From contig CAZJWK010000005.1 in the NCBI GenBank assembly GCA_964549595.1, forward strand, positions 3,968 to 67,967: a stretch of 64,000 nt of DNA, given 5' to 3'. Of the stretch, positions 17,421 through 25,954 are shown one piece after another. This DNA is from CAZQQN01 sp964549595. GTDB taxonomy: Bacteria; Bacteroidota; Bacteroidia; CAILMK01; CAYYUA01. Position 1 is the stretch's first letter; each line of letters opens with the position of its first letter. The translations under genes and the position numbers were made by a program. The notes below the pieces were generated by a model. That model saw only the letters and a program-made list of their open reading frames with translations. It had not been told where the DNA came from and made no database searches.

Positions 17421-18107
17421 TCATTTTTTAATCGCCCTTAACATTTCCCTTTTACCCGGAGGCCCCGATATTCGCTCAACTTCAAAACCACAACTCATCA
17501 AATCCCGCCTAACCTGACCTTTAGCTGAATAGGTAACAAAAACGGACCTTTCAGGCATTTGTTTCGAAATTTTTTGGAAAAGGAAATTCTCCCACATTTC
17601 CGGTTGTCGAGAGGGAGCAAAGGCATCGTAATACACCAAATGCCAGGAACCTGATAGATCAGCCTTTTCCAATTTTTGTTGAAGCTTCTTTTGTTGAAAA
17701 AAAGGATTGACTTCGTACCATTGTCCAAACGGTAATTGGTGAATTTGTTCAAATTCTTTTTGGGCCTTTTCCCATTCCAATAAATCGGCATAATTGAGCT
17801 GGACTATTTGTTTCTTGCTCAAGGGGTAAGGCTCCAATGCCAGGTAATGCGTTCGCCAATGCCTTTGCTCAACTTCCAGTGCCGTTAATAAAGCATTTAA
17901 TCCCGTCCCAAGGCCTACCTCCAGGATATTCAACGGCTTTTCATTCTGGCTTAATTGATTTAAACCTGATTCAATAAACACATAACGCGACTCTGAAATG
18001 GCACCATTTCCGGAATGATAACTTTCATCCATTTCCGGGATGTAAAGCGTGTGAGACCCATCTCTCGTTTCCTTTAACTGACCGTTATACCCTTTTTTCG
18101 TGTCCAT
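17421..18107 (-). CDS. mnmD: tRNA (5-methylaminomethyl-2-thiouridine) methyltransferase MnmD
   Basis: The 228-residue SAM methyltransferase has the MnmD start signature RDGSHTLYIPEMDESYHS, followed by GAISESRYVFIE and motif I ILEVGLGTGLNALLT, and ends with FEVERISGPPGKREM, all characteristic of the MnmC N-terminal domain. It methylates 5-aminomethyl-2-thiouridine at the tRNA wobble position. It is a standalone domain, as in Bacteroidota and Aquifex, and is followed by the DAO gene (16257), the partner domain in fused MnmC. Start ATG 18107. Confidence 0.88.
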   Translation of the reverse strand: MDTKKGYNGQLKETRDGSHTLYIPEMDESYHSGNGAISESRYVFIESGLNQLSQNEKPLNILEVGLGTGLNALLTALEVEQRHWRTHYLALEPYPLSKKQIVQLNYADLLEWEKAQKEFEQIHQLPFGQWYEVNPFFQQKKLQQKLEKADLSGSWHLVYYDAFAPSRQPEMWENFLFQKISKQMPERSVFVTYSAKGQVRRDLMSCGFEVERISGPPGKREMLRAIKK

Positions 18108-18185
18108 TGCCCTTATTTAATGCCGAATGTTAGCAATGCTTCCAGGCATCACCTTCTACTTTCTCCATTCAAAAATCAGAAATGA

Positions 18186-19331
18186 TCAATACAAATCGTA
18201 CTCTAATAACCGGCAATCAATTTTTCCGTTGTAAAAAGGGATTCGGTTTTTTGTTCTTAAACCAATATGCTTAATCATTTCAAGGTTACCGGTAAAAATG
18301 AATCCCTGGTATTCCCGGGCTTCTTGTTTTAAAAAATCACCAATGGATCTGTATAAATCGGCCAAATCCTCTTCTTCCTCCATCCTTTCGCCATAAGGGG
18401 GATTCATAACAATCGTACCAGGTCCATCAGGAATCGGGGTTTCTTGAAATTGGCATTCCTTGAATTGAATAAATTTAAGCACGCCGGCCTTTCGGGCATT
18501 GGCCTCTGCTGCTTTTAAGGCTTTCGGATCATGATCGGTGGCAATGATTTCAGTGGCTATGGATTGTTTGGAATTTTTCCGTGCATTTTCCCGGATTTGG
18601 TTCCAGAGCTTAGAATTATACCCTTTTATATGCATAAAACCAAAATTGTTCCTTAATAAACCCGGTGGTCGGTTAAGGGCCCATAAGGCTGCTTCAATGG
18701 CCAAAGTCCCTGTTCCGCACATTGGATTGATGAATGGTTGGGTAGCAACCCACCGGGTCGCCCTGATAATGGCACCCGCTAAAGCTTCTGACAAAGGGGC
18801 CGGACCACTCCTCTGACGATAACCATGTTTAGACAATGGTTCACCGGAAGTATCCAGAAAAATAGCACATTTTTCTTCCTGCCAAAAAAGGAATAAAACG
18901 GCGCGGTCTTTATTAGGCCCACTATCCGGTCTCTTACCTATTTTATCCTGAAAGTGGTCCGCTATGGCATCTTTCACCTTTAAACTGGCAAACCTTGTGT
19001 CTTTTATATTATCGTTCTGAACGAAATTATCAATACTGAAATATCCGTTTTCCTTTAAATAGTCTCCCCACGAAATTTCTCTTAGCGCATCGTATAATGC
19101 TTTGGGTCCGGGAGCCTTGAATCGTTTTATTAAAAAAAGGACCTTATGCGCAGTCCTGAGGTAAAGATTCAGGTATATGCAATCCCTTAACGAGCCCTTA
19201 ACCTCGACACCCGTATGGCCCTCTTGTGTTACTTTATAATCCAGTTCGCGAATTTCTTCTGCCAAATAAGGAGCCATTCCCTTAGGGCATGTCATACGAA
19301 TTGTCGAAAATTCAGAGTAAAAATCTACCAT
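18186..19331 (-). CDS. RlmL/RlmK-type THUMP-domain rRNA methyltransferase
   Basis: The 381-residue protein matches the N-terminal (RlmL-type) half of E. coli RlmKL. A THUMP-like RNA-binding region occupies residues about 10-160 (start MTCPKGMAPYLAEEI, then NGYFSIDNFVQND), followed by the SAM fold with motif I-like NPMCGTGTLAIEA and catalytic NPPYGER. The family makes m2G2445 in 23S rRNA, but the C-terminal RlmK part is missing, so only one modification is expected. It is divergent from tatC with about 210 bp between. Confidence 0.85.
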   Translation of the reverse strand: MVDFYSEFSTIRMTCPKGMAPYLAEEIRELDYKVTQEGHTGVEVKGSLRDCIYLNLYLRTAHKVLFLIKRFKAPGPKALYDALREISWGDYLKENGYFSIDNFVQNDNIKDTRFASLKVKDAIADHFQDKIGKRPDSGPNKDRAVLFLFWQEEKCAIFLDTSGEPLSKHGYRQRSGPAPLSEALAGAIIRATRWVATQPFINPMCGTGTLAIEAALWALNRPPGLLRNNFGFMHIKGYNSKLWNQIRENARKNSKQSIATEIIATDHDPKALKAAEANARKAGVLKFIQFKECQFQETPIPDGPGTIVMNPPYGERMEEEEDLADLYRSIGDFLKQEAREYQGFIFTGNLEMIKHIGLRTKNRIPFYNGKIDCRLLEYDLY

Positions 19332-19541
19332 TGGATAATGCTTGAGTCATTAAAGATTAAAAACATGACCATGAAAATGCTGAGGATGCATTTGAATACC
19401 CCGTTTTTTATCATATTGAAAAATTAAGCTGATGGCTTAATTTGCATGAAAACCATTACTAACATTTCATACGCAAAATGTTTTACTTTGTAGCGCAAAA
19501 ATAAGGATATTCTGAGGCGAAAGGCAGTTTGCCATTGAATC

Positions 19542-20348
19542 ATGTTGAATAGCAAGAATTATTACGAAGCCGATAAAAAACCCTTCATGGATCATTTGGA
19601 TGCCTTACGTTGGCATTTGATCAGATCCATAGTAGTCATATTTGCCTTAACCATTATTGCATTTGTCAACAAGGATTTTGTTTTTGACGGATTGGTTCTT
19701 GCTCCCGCAAGAACAGACTTCTGGACTTACCAAACCCTTTGCCTGCTCTCAAATAAACTTTATCTTGGGGACAACCTCTGCATTAAGGAAATGGGGTTTG
19801 AGCTTTCCAATATCCATATGGCCGGGCAATTCACCCAGCATATTTTTGTATCCGTTGCCATGGGAATAATCGTAGGGTTTCCATACTTAATGTTTGAGCT
19901 TTGGCGTTTTATAAAACCCGGCCTTACCAAGGCTGAACGCAAATACGGACGCAACCTGATTTTTTTTAGTTCATTGCTTTTTTTCCTGGGGGTTCTTTTC
20001 GGGTATTTTATGCTTAGCCCAATGTCCATCCAATTTTTGGGTAGTTACCGTGTGACGCAGGAGATTACCAACGTGATTACCTTGCGAAGCTTCATTGCTA
20101 CCCTCGCTTCTGTCATTTTTGCAGCGGCCATCATTTTTGAGATCCCTGTTTTGATCTATTTCCTCTCAAGAATGGGATTGGTAACCCCGGATTTGATGAA
20201 GGCTTACCGTGCCCATTCCATAGTAGGGGTATTAGCCCTTTCGGCTATTTTAACCCCGCCGGACCTGACCAGCCAGATATTGCTCTGTGTTCCTTTTATC
20301 CTGATTTATGAGTTTAGTATCAGGATTGCTAAGTGGATTTACAAGTAA
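19542..20348 (+). CDS. tatC: Twin-arginine translocase subunit TatC
   Basis: TatC binds the twin-arginine signal peptide in the inner membrane as part of the Tat export complex. The 268-residue protein begins with the MDHLDALRWHLIRS motif (canonical H-L-x-E-L-R region), and carries six predicted membrane helices, with the FPYLMFELWRFIKPGL segment conserved in the family. An insertion with two cysteines (residues about 65-80, CLLSNKLYLGDNLC) in the first periplasmic loop is typical of Bacteroidota TatC. No tatA/tatB is adjacent. Confidence 0.94.
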   Translation: MLNSKNYYEADKKPFMDHLDALRWHLIRSIVVIFALTIIAFVNKDFVFDGLVLAPARTDFWTYQTLCLLSNKLYLGDNLCIKEMGFELSNIHMAGQFTQHIFVSVAMGIIVGFPYLMFELWRFIKPGLTKAERKYGRNLIFFSSLLFFLGVLFGYFMLSPMSIQFLGSYRVTQEITNVITLRSFIATLASVIFAAAIIFEIPVLIYFLSRMGLVTPDLMKAYRAHSIVGVLALSAILTPPDLTSQILLCVPFILIYEFSIRIAKWIYK

Positions 20349-20492
20349 AAAGGAGGTGAAATTGAGTAGCAATAAGAGTAAAAAACCAAAAAAGAAAAAC
20401 AAAACAGGGTTATAAGCCAGAATACATTGTGTTGGGTTGTTGTTTTCAGAAGTTAGCCTTTGACATTAAATTTTATGCAAGGTTGGCCAGGC

Positions 20493-21149
20493 CTAATAGA
20501 CCTCACACACTTCTTCAAAACTTTTCCGTTTCAGGTTGGGTACCTGCGCATCCTTAGCCGGATAGCCCACGGGTATGAGTAGAAAAGGCCTTTCGTTTTT
20601 GGGACGTTCCAGGACCGATTTCAGGAAATCCATTGGGCTTGGCGTATGAGTGACCGCTGCCAGGCCGGCATTGTGGATAGCAACCAATAGAAAACCACAC
20701 GCCAATCCTACGCTCTCATTGACATAATAATTGGGGTATTTTTGGTTATTAATGAGATCATAGGGCTTTTTGAAAACTACCAACAGCCAGGGCGCTATCT
20801 CCAGGAATGGTTTGTTCGGCTCGGTCCCTAACTTGGCCAAGTCTTCTTTCCATTGCTCACTCATTCGCTTTTCATAGTTGATGCGCTCTTCCTCTTCGGC
20901 TGCATTACGGATTTGCTTTTTTACCGAAGCATCTCCTACCAAACAAAAGGTCCAGGGTTGCTTATGAGCCCCTGAAGGCGCGGAAGAGGCAGTCATGATA
21001 ATATGCTTCATTACCTCGAAGGGCACCTGTTCATCCGAAAATTCCCGGACGGTGCGTCTATGGTCCAAGGCCTCATAAAATTGGCGACTCCGAATAAGGA
21101 CTTCTTGATTGCTTAAGGGGTGGTGCTGATAAGGTATAAAATCTGCCAT
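20493..21149 (-). CDS. Nitroreductase-fold flavoprotein, iodotyrosine deiodinase-like
   Basis: This 218-residue FMN protein has the nitroreductase start RRTVREFS and FMN-contact SSAPSGAHKQPW. Residues 85-113 closely follow the active-site lid of mammalian iodotyrosine deiodinase (IYD): the motif EEERINYEKRM then a lysine 21 residues after the tyrosine. The lid triad maps to Glu88, Tyr92 and Lys113, and the C-terminal PVGYPAKDAQVPNLKRK also follows IYD. In IYD these residues contact the substrate zwitterion for reductive dehalogenation of halotyrosine; here the true substrate is unknown, so dehalogenase is an inference. It is transcribed alone, leftward. Confidence 0.8.
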   Translation of the reverse strand: MADFIPYQHHPLSNQEVLIRSRQFYEALDHRRTVREFSDEQVPFEVMKHIIMTASSAPSGAHKQPWTFCLVGDASVKKQIRNAAEEEERINYEKRMSEQWKEDLAKLGTEPNKPFLEIAPWLLVVFKKPYDLINNQKYPNYYVNESVGLACGFLLVAIHNAGLAAVTHTPSPMDFLKSVLERPKNERPFLLIPVGYPAKDAQVPNLKRKSFEEVCEVY

Positions 21150-21406
21150 AAAAGCTTATTTGAAAAATCCGGGTTCGAATATAGGAACGCTTAAATTGAA
21201 AAAATCATCGAAATAAGCGCCTAAGTAATTCTCATAATGAATGAGTGTCTGCTTCCTAATGAAGACTTTGGCTTTAAACCTGTTGGATTGACTCAATGGA
21301 AGGGCTACAGGTGGGATAAAAAATCCGTTCAAAACTGGATACTTAACCTTTGGCTTAAACTTACTTCAGTAATTTTTTTAAATTGGCTATCTTTAAAAAG
21401 CCTTTT

Positions 21407-22042
21407 ATGGATCCTTATTCCTTTCAGGATAACACCTTTGAAGAAGACAATCAGATCATCCGGGACAGCCTAAAAACCATAGGTCAGCGATACCAAGTAA
21501 CGAAAGTGACTGAAGCTGAAGAAGGCCAAATACAGCAACAACTAGCTCAATTTGATGCTTTTCAGGCTTATCAGCAGGTAATCCTGTATGGTGCGGCTAA
21601 AGTAACCCATAACAATCATAGTAGCTACTTCACTGTAGTCACGCTAAATGCACAGCCGGAGGGCTTAACTGTTTACCAAAGCCAACAGCCGGATTTGACG
21701 GAATTTACCTTTGCAGGCTTGACGAGATTGAAGAAAAATTACGGTGATGTAAAAATCCGTCCGGATACTACCACCGATAAACTGGTTGAGCTGTTCAAAC
21801 CCACTAAGATTAAATTTCCGATGGATAAAGCATTTCATAAGCACTACCATGTGACTGCTGACGACACCCAACATTTAAAAGAAAAGGTAACCACCCAATT
21901 TCTGGACACCATAAAGCAACATGAGGCACTCGAAATAGAGATCAAAGGAAGGGATTTGCTGGTACGCTTACCTAAAGGAATATCAGTAAAGGTTGCGGAG
22001 CAGTTAGCCGATTTTTTGGCGGGGATTACCGTAGCGGGTTGA
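21407..22042 (+). CDS. Hypothetical protein
   Basis: This 211-residue, acidic, soluble protein has no signal peptide, membrane helix or recognisable catalytic motif. It has a helical N-terminal part (residues 10-60), a middle strand region around YFTVVTLNAQPEGLTVYQ, and a C-terminal helix-strand pair (LEIEIKGRDLLVRLP). The ATG at 21407 is preferred over a TTG at 21383 in the same frame, because that TTG sits upstream of a likely -7 element (TATCTTTA, 21388-21395). It lies between divergent nitroreductase and convergent PurF-like genes; the family is unrecognised. Confidence 0.6.
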   Translation: MDPYSFQDNTFEEDNQIIRDSLKTIGQRYQVTKVTEAEEGQIQQQLAQFDAFQAYQQVILYGAAKVTHNNHSSYFTVVTLNAQPEGLTVYQSQQPDLTEFTFAGLTRLKKNYGDVKIRPDTTTDKLVELFKPTKIKFPMDKAFHKHYHVTADDTQHLKEKVTTQFLDTIKQHEALEIEIKGRDLLVRLPKGISVKVAEQLADFLAGITVAG

Positions 22043-22135
22043 ATAAAGGTTAATCGAAATGCTTAAAACCTTAATCAAAAACCAAAATTTAACCTTAGGA
22101 ATTCCTTACAAGCATTTGGAAAATGTGAAAGACCC

Positions 22136-24028
22136 TTAATAAGCCCGCTCATCGCTCCCCTCATAATAGTTAATAAAAGCCTTATTCATTACTTTATTTC
22201 CACCGGCAGTGGGGAAGTTACCGGTAAAATACCAATCACCCTTGTTTTTAGGACATGCTTGATGAAGATTTTCGATACTTTGAAAGATGACGTCCACTTC
22301 GGAATCCAACGATTCAGGCTTAATAAGCTCGGCGATTTTTTGAGAGACCTCCCGCGTATCAAGGGGATCATAGATAGCCTTGACATGGTTTTCATGCTGG
22401 CTGGGTGGTGCTTCTTCCTGATTTTTGCATTTTTCATAGACTTCATCAATGATATGAGCCTGATTTTTTTCCTCAAGCAGGGAGATGGCCGCCCGAAACG
22501 CAATAAATTCACCCAGCTTGGACATATCAATGCCATAGCAATCCGGGTATCTGATTTGGGGTGCTGAAGAGACGATGACAATCTTTTTGGGTTTTAACCG
22601 GCCTAAAATACTGATTATGCTTTGCTTCAAAGTGGTACCCCGAACAATGGAATCGTCCAGAACAGCCAATTGATCTACATGGGGCCGAACCACGCCATAG
22701 CTCGTGTCATAAACATGGGCCACCAATTCATCACGGGCATTGTCATCGGTAATGAAAGTCCTTAGTTTGGCATCTTTTACCGCCATTTGTTCTAACCGTG
22801 GGGTAAGGTTAAGCAAATTGGTTAATGCCTCATCGCTCATATTGGGATTTTGCTGAATCTGGGCTTTTTTGTAATCATTAAGATAATTTTCAAGTCCTTT
22901 CAACAATCCAATGAATGCGGTTTCAGAAGTATTGGGGATATAAGAAAAGATGGAGTTTTCAAAATCATAATCCACACTTTTCAGCACATCATGGGTTAAA
23001 AGCTTTCCTAACATTTTTCTCTCCTGATAAATTTCCTCATCTGTACCCCTTGAAAAATAAATGCGCTCAAATGAGCAGGAAAGTTTTTTCTTTGGAGGCA
23101 GGATCTCTTTTTCACTTACCGTGCCGTCTTTTTTTGAAATTAAAGCATGGCCGGGTTTAATTTCCGGTATGTCTGCAAAGGGCACATTAAAAGCTGTTTT
23201 GATCGCCGGTCTTTCAGAGGTAACGACCAGGATCTCATCATCCTGGTAATAATATGCGGGTCGTATGCCATTGGGATCCCTGAAAACAAAAGCATCTCCA
23301 TGTCCTGTCATTCCAGTCATGGCATAGCCTCCGTCCAGGTCATGGGCAGAATCTTTCAGTACATTTTCCAACGAAAGGTGTTTGGCAATTAAAGGGGATA
23401 TTTGCCTTTTTGAATAGCCTGCCTGCCGAAAGTGGTTGTAAAGCCGCTCATTTTCTTCATCCAGAAAATGCCCAATTTTTTCAAGGACCGTTACTGTGTC
23501 ATTTTTAGCCCTTGGATGCTGCCCTATGTTGACCAGGTGATTAAACAACTCTTCATTATTGGTCATATTAAAATTCCCGGCCACAACCAGGTTGCGACTC
23601 ATCCAATTATTTTGACGAATAATCGGGTGGCAAAACCGCAAACCTCTGTCTCCATAGGTACCGTACCTAAGATGGCCCAGCAATAATTCCCCGTAATAAG
23701 GAACATTTTTCTTTAACCATTCGGCATCTTTCAGTTTTTCCGGGTCTTTCACATTTCCGAAGAAACCCTGTATGTACTGGAAAATGGCTTCTATAGGATT
23801 GGAGTCAATTGAGCGTTTCCGAAAAATATACTGCTCACCGGGTTCCGGATCAAAACGGATAGAGGCTACACCCGCTCCGTCCTGGCCACGGTTGTGTTGT
23901 TTTTCCATGAGCAGATACAACTTGTTAAGGCCGTAAAGAGGAGAACCGTATTTTTCCAGGTAATAAGAAAGGGGTTTTAAATGGCGAATCAGTGCTACGC
24001 CACATTCATGTTTAATTTGTTCACTCAT
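22136..24028 (-). CDS. Long amidophosphoribosyltransferase (PurF-like) family protein
   Basis: The 630-residue protein combines an N-terminal class II glutamine amidotransferase domain and a C-terminal phosphoribosyltransferase domain. The nucleophile Cys is residue 9 (KHECGVALI), implying an eight-residue propeptide, unlike many PurF proteins where Cys follows Met directly. The PRPP loop VLDDSIVRGTTLKQS is clear. It is about 120-150 residues longer than canonical PurF, with insertions around residues 70-100 and a lengthened C-terminus. Canonical PurF makes phosphoribosylamine in purine synthesis; this longer paralogue occurs in Bacteroidota, usually alongside a regular purF elsewhere, so its specific role is uncertain. 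A perfect promoter -7 lies 29 bp upstream. Confidence 0.8.
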   Translation of the reverse strand: MSEQIKHECGVALIRHLKPLSYYLEKYGSPLYGLNKLYLLMEKQHNRGQDGAGVASIRFDPEPGEQYIFRKRSIDSNPIEAIFQYIQGFFGNVKDPEKLKDAEWLKKNVPYYGELLLGHLRYGTYGDRGLRFCHPIIRQNNWMSRNLVVAGNFNMTNNEELFNHLVNIGQHPRAKNDTVTVLEKIGHFLDEENERLYNHFRQAGYSKRQISPLIAKHLSLENVLKDSAHDLDGGYAMTGMTGHGDAFVFRDPNGIRPAYYYQDDEILVVTSERPAIKTAFNVPFADIPEIKPGHALISKKDGTVSEKEILPPKKKLSCSFERIYFSRGTDEEIYQERKMLGKLLTHDVLKSVDYDFENSIFSYIPNTSETAFIGLLKGLENYLNDYKKAQIQQNPNMSDEALTNLLNLTPRLEQMAVKDAKLRTFITDDNARDELVAHVYDTSYGVVRPHVDQLAVLDDSIVRGTTLKQSIISILGRLKPKKIVIVSSAPQIRYPDCYGIDMSKLGEFIAFRAAISLLEEKNQAHIIDEVYEKCKNQEEAPPSQHENHVKAIYDPLDTREVSQKIAELIKPESLDSEVDVIFQSIENLHQACPKNKGDWYFTGNFPTAGGNKVMNKAFINYYEGSDERAY

Positions 24029-24056
24029 TGAATTCCATTAAGCCATTTAAAGCTTG

Positions 24057-24064
24057 CAAAGGTA
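24057..24064 (-). promoter_or_regulatory. -7 element TACCTTTG for PurF-like gene
   Basis: Minus-strand octamer TACCTTTG, exact TAnnTTTG match, 29 bp upstream of the ATG at 24028. No good -33 TTG at the standard spacing. Confidence 0.45.
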
Positions 24065-24224
24065 TTAAATATGCATTAAAAAGCACCCTCCAAGGGTTCG
24101 TTAAAAAAGGATAGGCCTCAGCTTATTGCCTTGAATAACAAAACCTTATTTAAACAACCAAAAACCGAAGCTAAATCCATTCGTTGGATGCTCTTTTCAA
24201 AACCCAATATTTCAAGGGAATTTT

Positions 24225-24232
24225 TAATTTTG
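24225..24232 (+). promoter_or_regulatory. -7 element TAATTTTG for lapA-like gene
   Basis: Plus-strand octamer TAATTTTG, exact match, 33 bp upstream of the ATG at 24265. With the TACCTTTG at 24057-24064 it makes a divergent promoter pair in the 236-bp gap. Confidence 0.45.
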
Positions 24233-24264
24233 GATTTGAAAGGAAATGTTTAAAATAACAAACA

Positions 24265-24588
24265 ATGGCGAAGCAAACCACGCGGCCAAGTAACTACAAT
24301 TATCCTTACCTAATAGGGTTGTTAATCGGGTTAATACTTCTTGTCATAATTGCCATCCAAAATTCAGAGGTAGTGACCCTGAATTTACTGGCCTGGAAAA
24401 TGAAAAATTCCCTTTCTCTGTTTTTAACCATATTATTTACCTTAGGTTTTATTATCGGGGTTTTGACATCCTTGATCAATTTATTTCGCAAGGACCGGGT
24501 CATCCATAAACAGGCGAAACAAATCCAGGAATTGGAAAATGAAGCCGAAGACTTAAGGCGAAAGATCGAGGAAAATCCTAATTTTTAG
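24265..24588 (+). CDS. LapA domain protein (DUF1049)
   Basis: This 107-residue inner-membrane protein has two hydrophobic helices (PYLIGLLIGLILLVIIAIQN and LFLTILFTLGFIIGVLTSL) followed by a C-terminal coiled-coil (KQAKQIQELENEAEDLRRKIE). This is the LapA/YciS-like architecture; in E. coli such proteins work with LapB in regulating lipopolysaccharide synthesis. No lapB is adjacent here, so that role is inference. Its 3' end overlaps the convergent glycosyltransferase gene by 11 bp. Confidence 0.75.
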   Translation: MAKQTTRPSNYNYPYLIGLLIGLILLVIIAIQNSEVVTLNLLAWKMKNSLSLFLTILFTLGFIIGVLTSLINLFRKDRVIHKQAKQIQELENEAEDLRRKIEENPNF

Positions 24589-25948
24589 TTTTCGTGAAAA
24601 CCCTAAAATGGCTATTGGTTAACAGGCTTGGCATTAGCCATTCAATGACCAGGAAAGTAAATACCAATAAATACTCCAATGCCGTTAGCCAAAGGTTTTC
24701 CTGGTAAGCCGGTGTCCTGTAGGTGGCATAGCTTAAAATAATTAAATAAGACCATAAAAAAGGAAACCGAAAACGGGTAAACAGGGAAAAGGGCAACAAT
24801 GCAATAATATACCAGGGATGAACCGTGGTGCTGAAAATTAGATAGATGGTTAAAATCCCTACAATAGCCTGGGGCAAATGCTTTTTATCAGGCTTATCTT
24901 CTTTCCAGGCAAAGATTCCAATGCCAAGGACAGTCAAGATAGGCAAAATTTTTCCCAGGGTATTGATCATGTTGTACCCCTCAAACATAAACCCAAACCA
25001 GCGAAGCAGGTAATAAAAGCTGGCATTGAATTCAAAGGTCTGAAAATATAATTCAAGGCTTTGGAACATGTGGTAAAATTGGGATAAATCGGTTACGGTT
25101 AAAAAGCTTAAAAAAGTGATGAACAATGCCAAAAATCCATAGCCGATTGTTTTGAGCATCCCGATTCTTCTGATCAGGAGGGGTAAAAAAATTAATGGCA
25201 GCAGCTTTGCCATTACAGCCACTGAAAAAGCCAGCGAAGACAAGAAAAGCCGGTTTTTACATAGCATGACAAAGGCCAGAAGCAACCCGAAGATCATAAC
25301 CCCCTCAAAGTGTAAATTTCCTGTGATTTCAGCAATAACAAGGGGATTAAGGGCATACAGCAAAACCAGGTAAAGGGGTAACCGGAAAAAGCGGAGCAAC
25401 CAAATTATGAGTAAAATATTCCCGATTTCAAAAAGCAATAGTATGACCCGGATTAAAACAGTATTGGCCATAATACTTTCCGGAAACAAAAAAGCCGAAA
25501 GGGTAAATACCCACTGAGCCAGAGGGGGATAAATCGTGTAATATTCCGGGGAATTCAGCTTTTCATAGAGTGCCTTGTTGATTCCGGTTATATCCATGGC
25601 CTGGCCTTCTCCTGTAATGTAATGGCTTGGCAGGTATTTAAAAGGATCTATACCCTGGGCTAATAACCTACCATCCCAGATAAACCGATAAATGTCATCA
25701 GATAATGCCGGAATAGCAGGCATATAAATCAACCGGAAAGCAAAAGCTCCGGCGAAGCCCAACCAGAATACTAACCGGTGGTCGGCAGATTTAATAATAA
25801 CCAGGTAGGCAAGAAATAGTAAGGAAAAGCCACTTAGAAGCAATCCGAAATCAGAACGGTTAAGCTCATAAGCCATCCAAAGCCAGCAGAATAAGGAAAT
25901 CAATAATCCTAAACCGGACCATAAAGGCTTTTTATAATTATAAAGCAA
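24578..25948 (-). CDS. GT-C membrane glycosyltransferase (mannosyltransferase-like)
   Basis: The 456-residue polytopic protein has about 11 helices and the first-loop acidic motif LSDDIYRFIWDGRLLAQG, which matches the GT-C mannosyltransferase/PMT-like DD(E) catalytic motif following the first helix. The later VHPWYIIALLPF segment is also typical of that fold. The donor is a polyprenyl-phosphate sugar by family knowledge, and acceptor is unknown. It starts with TTG (25948), six bases after the stop of the upstream GT2 gene, so translation is probably coupled. It is the last gene of the three-gene glycosyltransferase operon 28135-24578. Confidence 0.75.
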   Translation of the reverse strand: MLYNYKKPLWSGLGLLISLFCWLWMAYELNRSDFGLLLSGFSLLFLAYLVIIKSADHRLVFWLGFAGAFAFRLIYMPAIPALSDDIYRFIWDGRLLAQGIDPFKYLPSHYITGEGQAMDITGINKALYEKLNSPEYYTIYPPLAQWVFTLSAFLFPESIMANTVLIRVILLLFEIGNILLIIWLLRFFRLPLYLVLLYALNPLVIAEITGNLHFEGVMIFGLLLAFVMLCKNRLFLSSLAFSVAVMAKLLPLIFLPLLIRRIGMLKTIGYGFLALFITFLSFLTVTDLSQFYHMFQSLELYFQTFEFNASFYYLLRWFGFMFEGYNMINTLGKILPILTVLGIGIFAWKEDKPDKKHLPQAIVGILTIYLIFSTTVHPWYIIALLPFSLFTRFRFPFLWSYLIILSYATYRTPAYQENLWLTALEYLLVFTFLVIEWLMPSLLTNSHFRVFTKTKN

Positions 25949-25954
25949 GGCTCG

